40,898 bases of DNA from an uncultured Collinsella sp. (lineage in GTDB: Bacteria; Actinomycetota; Coriobacteriia; Coriobacteriales; Coriobacteriaceae). This document shows positions 37,756-40,898 of this stretch, in pieces (the stretch's first letter is position 1; each line of letters opens with the position of its first letter). Made by a program: the position numbers and the translations under genes. The DNA lies in the NCBI GenBank assembly GCA_947001705.1, contig CAMQHT010000020.1, positions 1 to 40,898 of the forward strand, written 5' to 3'. Under the pieces are notes generated by a model. The model was not told where the DNA came from and ran no database searches. It saw only the letters and a list, made by a program, of their open reading frames with translations.

Positions 37756-38553
37756 CTACTCAGCAAGCAGGCGATGCAATTCCTCTTCGACCGTGCGCAC
37801 GTAACGGACGCGGTCGTTGATGTCGCGCATGGTGGGGTTGCAGCTCTCCATCAGATAGGGATGGCCCACGACGTTGAGCATGTCGCGGTCGTTTTCGTTA
37901 TCGCCAAACGCCATCATCTCATCGGGCGAAATACCCAAGGCACGACCGTAATCGGCAAGCGCGGAACCCTTACCCGAATCAAAGCCGATAAAGTCCGTCC
38001 ATTCGGTTCCCGACGTCATCACGTCGACACGGTCGCTAAAGAGGCGCTCGAAATACTCCAGCGCCGCCGGCTGATTCACCTCGGGCGTCTGGAAGGCAAT
38101 CTTAATGACGTCCTCGTCGATGTCCTCGGGGCGGTCGACCACCGCCACATCGCAGTGGACCTCATAGCGCAAATGGTCGACGAACGCATCGTTGCCGCTC
38201 ATGGTGTAGAGGTGTCCCTCACACGAAAGGGTCACGTCGGCATGGGGATACGCAACCACGGCATTCGCGATATCCATAGCAAGGCTACGCTCCATGGAGC
38301 GCTTGACAACGGCACGCCCCTCGCTCATCACCAGGGCTCCGTTCTCGCATACATAGGCGAGCTCATCGGCCACCGGGGTAAACAGATAGCGCAAGCTCGC
38401 ATATTGACGACCGCTCGCCGGCATAAACACGATACCGCGACGATGCAGTTCATCGATGAGCTCAAAGGCCTCGGAACGCGGCTCGCGCTCCCCCGGATGC
38501 AGCAACGTGCCGTCCAAATCGCATGCAATCAGCTTGATTCCCTCAAGACCCAT
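37756..38553 (-). CDS. Cof-type HAD-IIB phosphatase
   Basis: 265 residues. Motif I LIACDLDGTLLHPGE, motif II FMPASGRQYASLRYL, a C2 cap domain (about 85-190), motif III Lys in GFDSGKGSALADYGRALG and motif IV MMAFGDNENDRDMLNVVGHPYLM. It is a sugar-phosphate or cofactor phosphatase of the same broad family as the gene at 8393-9235 but clearly distinct from it. The ATG at 38553 is preceded by a GGGGGGAAAG site; an ATG five codons upstream has none. It is convergent with the Fur-family gene and downstream of the UreE-like gene, separated from it by a 17-bp perfect hairpin. Confidence 0.9.
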   Translation of the reverse strand: MGLEGIKLIACDLDGTLLHPGEREPRSEAFELIDELHRRGIVFMPASGRQYASLRYLFTPVADELAYVCENGALVMSEGRAVVKRSMERSLAMDIANAVVAYPHADVTLSCEGHLYTMSGNDAFVDHLRYEVHCDVAVVDRPEDIDEDVIKIAFQTPEVNQPAALEYFERLFSDRVDVMTSGTEWTDFIGFDSGKGSALADYGRALGISPDEMMAFGDNENDRDMLNVVGHPYLMESCNPTMRDINDRVRYVRTVEEELHRLLAE

Positions 38554-38582
38554 ATGCTTTCCCCCCAAAGCACCTCATCAAC

Positions 38583-38627
38583 AGTAAGACGGACTTTGAA
38601 TAGCTGCCTCTCAAAGTCCGTCTTACT
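38583..38627 (-). repeat. Perfect 17-bp inverted repeat between UreE-like and HAD genes
   Basis: AGTAAGACGGACTTTGA (38583-38599) and TCAAAGTCCGTCTTACT (38611-38627), 11-base loop. No U-tract on the minus strand; it is followed by GTTGATGAGG, like the TGATGAGG that follows the hairpin at 27214-27296. Confidence 0.85.
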
Positions 38628-38637
38628 CATACGCACG

Positions 38638-39216
38638 TTAACCGCGCGCCTTTTTTACGATCGTAAAGTCGGGAGCCATACTCACAACGGCATCCGCCGC
38701 ACTCGACGCAAAGCGCCGGTCCGCATCGAGTTCACGGGTAACCACCGAGAGCCGAACGCCCTCGGCGCCCCGGAGCATGCGGCCCAAAACAGGCTGCACC
38801 GGCGTATACATGCGCACGGTATACTCGTCCGAATCGCCTCGGAAAAGCGGCGCGTGCATATTGCCGATCTCCCAGCACGCATGCGCGAGCGCAATCGGGT
38901 CCATGCGGTCGACTTCGACCAAATAAACCTCGGCACTGCGCAGGCGCACGACAACCGCCACGGGCACCATGCCCGAACGGTCGATGGCGAGCACGTCGCC
39001 GTCGGTAAGACGACCGCCGTCGGCAGCATCCAGCCGAACATCGACCGTGCGCCCCAGCTCCGTCACACCCACAAACGCGCGCGTGTCAGCCTGGTCCCAA
39101 TCGAGCAGTAGCTCGTCAACTTCAAAGACGCCGCCCAAATTCCGGCGGAGCAGGAGTTCATAGGACGGATCGTTGAGATTTCCCAAGCATGTCGTCGAAA
39201 CCAAGCGCTCGGGCAT
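38638..39216 (-). CDS. UreE-like nickel metallochaperone without a urease cluster
   Basis: 192 residues. The first 75 residues form a UreE N-terminal type beta domain (ELLLDWDQADTRAFVGVTEL, GRTVDVRL, LTDGDVLAID), and residues 85-165 match the UreE C-terminal ferredoxin-like domain: VAVVVRLRSAEVYLVEV, ALAHACWEIGNMHAPLF (family LGN.H with the nickel-binding His), then VQPVLGRMLRGAEGVRLSVV. The His-rich tail of some UreEs is lacking; the end is DFTIVKKARG. UreE delivers nickel to urease, but no urease genes lie in the window. The gene starts 3 bases after the stop of a SlyD-like chaperone, itself often a nickel-handling protein, suggesting joint service to another nickel enzyme such as a hydrogenase (inference). 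Confidence 0.75.
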   Translation of the reverse strand: MPERLVSTTCLGNLNDPSYELLLRRNLGGVFEVDELLLDWDQADTRAFVGVTELGRTVDVRLDAADGGRLTDGDVLAIDRSGMVPVAVVVRLRSAEVYLVEVDRMDPIALAHACWEIGNMHAPLFRGDSDEYTVRMYTPVQPVLGRMLRGAEGVRLSVVTRELDADRRFASSAADAVVSMAPDFTIVKKARG

Positions 39217-39219
39217 ACT

Positions 39220-39648
39220 CTAACCCTCGACCTCGACGAGCTCGATATCGAAGTTGAGGTCCTTGCCGGCCAGCTCGTGGTTGGCGTCGAGCGTCACGGC
39301 CTCGGGCGTAACGTCGATGACCACGGCGGGGACGGGCATACCGCTCGGCGTGGACAGGAAAAGCTTCATGCCCTTCTCGATCTGCTCGATGTTGGGAACC
39401 TGTTCGGCCGGGAAGGTAATAACCATCTCGGGATTGTGCTCGCCGTAGGCATCGGCAGCCGGGATGTGCACGGTCTTCTTCTCGCCCACCTGCATGTCGA
39501 CAACAGCGGCGTCGAAGCCCTTGATCATCTGGCCGGCGCCACAGGTGAACTCCAGCGGCTCGCCGCGATCGTAGGAGCTATCGAACTGCGTGCCGTCGTC
39601 GAGCGTGCCGCGATAATGAGTCTTGACCTTCTTGCCCTGGTTGGACAT
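39220..39648 (-). CDS. SlyD-like FKBP peptidyl-prolyl isomerase
   Basis: 142 residues. The FKBP part is split by the IF (insert-in-flap) chaperone domain as in SlyD: THYRGTLDDGTQFDSSYDRG and GQMIKGFDAAVVDMQVGEKK, then the IF segment about 70-125 (AYGEHNPEMVITFP...), and a last strand HELAGKDLNFDIELVEVEG. The conserved NHxLAGKxLxFxIxV signature is present as NHELAGKDLNF. It speeds proline isomerisation and acts as a chaperone; SlyD in E. coli also binds nickel through a His/Cys-rich tail, which this protein lacks. GGAGG precedes the ATG at 39648. Co-transcription with the UreE-like gene is near certain from the 3-base gap. Confidence 0.93.
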   Translation of the reverse strand: MSNQGKKVKTHYRGTLDDGTQFDSSYDRGEPLEFTCGAGQMIKGFDAAVVDMQVGEKKTVHIPAADAYGEHNPEMVITFPAEQVPNIEQIEKGMKLFLSTPSGMPVPAVVIDVTPEAVTLDANHELAGKDLNFDIELVEVEG

Positions 39649-39768
39649 GGTAACCTCCGTGATAAGGGCGGCACACAACGCGGGCCGCCATGAACATATG
39701 GCGCTAACTATACCCTAGTCATACAATTCAATGACAGTTTGCAAAGAAACGCTGCAACCGGAGGAACC

Positions 39769-40782
39769 ATGGCATACCCCATATTTGACCTACACTGCGA
39801 CACCGCCGACCGCATCGGCTGGGCCACGCTCGATCTCGACCTGCGCTTTACCGCCGGCACCGACGGCTATTTCCCCGGCGACGAAACGCATCCACAAGAT
39901 TTCGACCTCATCGAGGGCAACGCCTGCGCCATCTCGCTCGCAAAGATCGGCAACACGCCGTGGGCACAGTGCTTCGCCACGTTTGTCCCCGACGAGATTC
40001 CCACCGCCCACGCCGCGCGCTTCCAGGCGCAAATCATGGCGCATATGAGCGGCCAGGCCATGCTCAACCACGACCGCATGGTCAACGTGCGCAGCGCCGC
40101 TGACATTCGCCCTGCGCTCAAAGACGGCAAGGTCGCTTGCATCCACACCATCGAAAACGCCACGTTCTTTGCCGAGGACCCCGCGTTGATCGAGGTGCTC
40201 AAGAGCTTGGGCGTACTCGTGTCATCACTCAGCTGGAACGCGCAGGGGCCGCTCGCGAGCGGACACGATACCCACGCCGGCCTCACCGCCGCCGGCATCG
40301 AGGCGCTTACGCAGATGGAGCACGCCGGCATGGTACTCGACGTCTCCCACCTCAACGATGAGTGCTTTGACGAGGTTGTCGCCCACGCCACGCGTCCCTT
40401 CGTCGCCAGCCACTCCAACTCCCGTGCGGTCTGCGGCGTCAAGCGCAACCTCACCGACGACCAGTTCCGCACCATTCGCGACATGGGCGGTATCGTCGGC
40501 CTCAACTACTGCAGCGAGTTCCTTTCCAACGACGCAACCGACAAGACCGCCGCGGACGTCACCTTCGACCAGCTGGCGGCACATATCGAGCACTGGCTCG
40601 ACCTGGGCGGCGAGGACGTCATCGCGCTCGGTGGCGACTGGGACGGCGCCACGGTGCCCGCTTTCCTCTCCGATGCCAGCAAGATGCCCGAGTTCCAGAA
40701 CATGCTTTCCAAGCATTTTGGCAAGACCGTGATGCAAAAGCTCTGCAGCGACAACGCGCTTGCCTTCTTCGAGCGTTATTAA
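39769..40782 (+). CDS. Membrane dipeptidase-like metallopeptidase (M19)
   Basis: 337 residues, renal dipeptidase family. Zinc ligands: FDLHCDTADR (HxD) at the N-terminus, bridging Glu in CIHTIENATFF, His in MVLDVSHLNDECFDE and in FVASHSNSRAVCGVKRNLTD, and Asp in ALGGDWDGA. It hydrolyses dipeptides, including some with D-residues. There is no signal peptide or anchor, so it acts in the cytosol. The ATG at 39769 follows GGAGGAA. It is divergent from the SlyD-UreE unit and is the last gene of the window. Confidence 0.95.
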   Translation: MAYPIFDLHCDTADRIGWATLDLDLRFTAGTDGYFPGDETHPQDFDLIEGNACAISLAKIGNTPWAQCFATFVPDEIPTAHAARFQAQIMAHMSGQAMLNHDRMVNVRSAADIRPALKDGKVACIHTIENATFFAEDPALIEVLKSLGVLVSSLSWNAQGPLASGHDTHAGLTAAGIEALTQMEHAGMVLDVSHLNDECFDEVVAHATRPFVASHSNSRAVCGVKRNLTDDQFRTIRDMGGIVGLNYCSEFLSNDATDKTAADVTFDQLAAHIEHWLDLGGEDVIALGGDWDGATVPAFLSDASKMPEFQNMLSKHFGKTVMQKLCSDNALAFFERY

Positions 40783-40797
40783 TTTCACATCCCTTGA

Positions 40798-40836
40798 GCG
40801 GGGCGGGCGGCCCCCCCGGGGCCCAGCCCGCCCCGC
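40798..40836 (+). terminator. GC-rich hairpin after the dipeptidase gene
   Basis: Perfect 11-bp stem GCGGGGCGGGC (40798-40808) with GCCCGCCCCGC (40826-40836). No T-run follows; surrounding C and G homopolymers make the base calls doubtful. It is probably the dipeptidase terminator, close to a contig end. Confidence 0.5.
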
Positions 40837-40898
40837 CCCCCACAGAAAGCACCCAGTTTTGGCCGGCCATTTAGGATTTAGAATCACCCCCCCCAGGG

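Overview
The window reads as chromosomal DNA of a gut Coriobacteriia, most likely Collinsella. It is GC-rich with strong Shine-Dalgarno sites, LPxTG-type surface anchoring, a DUF3793-flavodoxin pair, a YolD-UmuC pair and an Amadori-product (fructoselysine-type) operon. This assignment is inference from gene content, not from a marker gene. Both ends look ragged: an AT-rich, family-unlike tail on a kinase at the left and G/C homopolymer runs at the right. The window may therefore be a complete draft contig.

Left region (1-7.5 kb, minus strand): a GntR/UTRA regulator, then a catabolic operon: YfcC-type transporter, amidohydrolase, FrlC-like epimerase, FrlB-like deglycase and FrlD-like kinase. 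An intrinsic terminator follows, and immediately after it a second FrlD-like kinase cut by the window edge. Together these would import a glycated amine, trim or isomerise it, phosphorylate it and cleave it to glucose 6-phosphate plus free amine.

7.6-10.1 kb (minus): two HAD phosphatases and deoC.

10.3-13.9 kb: a plus-strand three-gene cassette set into a minus-strand neighbourhood. It encodes an unknown 296-aa protein, a catalytically complete ClpP-like peptidase and, translationally coupled to it, a VirD4/TraG-like ATPase with no membrane segment. The cassette is flanked by a direct repeat made of the 3' end of pgi plus its terminator (31 of 32 bases identical in the core), as left by site-specific integration. 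It carries no recombinase. This is the strongest candidate for an undescribed system in the window.

13.8-23 kb: pgi, a reduced iron-alcohol-dehydrogenase-like protein, a SOS-controlled Y-family polymerase with YolD, a large sortase-anchored surface protein, a small HMA metal-binding membrane protein behind a CsoR-like copper operator, and DUF3793 plus flavodoxin behind a DtxR-like iron box.

23-32.3 kb: a polar amino-acid ABC importer whose permease has an unusual exported N-terminal domain; endonuclease IV, a Gfo/Idh/MocA oxidoreductase and a ferredoxin-aldo/keto reductase separated by two copies of a hairpin element whose stem covaries between copies; a cyclase-family remnant; a ketopantoate-reductase-like enzyme; a small membrane protein; and a secreted cell-wall-type protein.

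32.6-40.9 kb: metY with a Cys/Met-containing candidate leader peptide and a divergent LysR regulator, rnhA, an oxidoreductase-acylphosphatase pair, a Fur-family regulator, another Cof-type phosphatase, an orphan UreE-like/SlyD-like pair (nickel handling) and an M19 dipeptidase. No tRNA, rRNA, CRISPR array or insertion-sequence transposase was seen.
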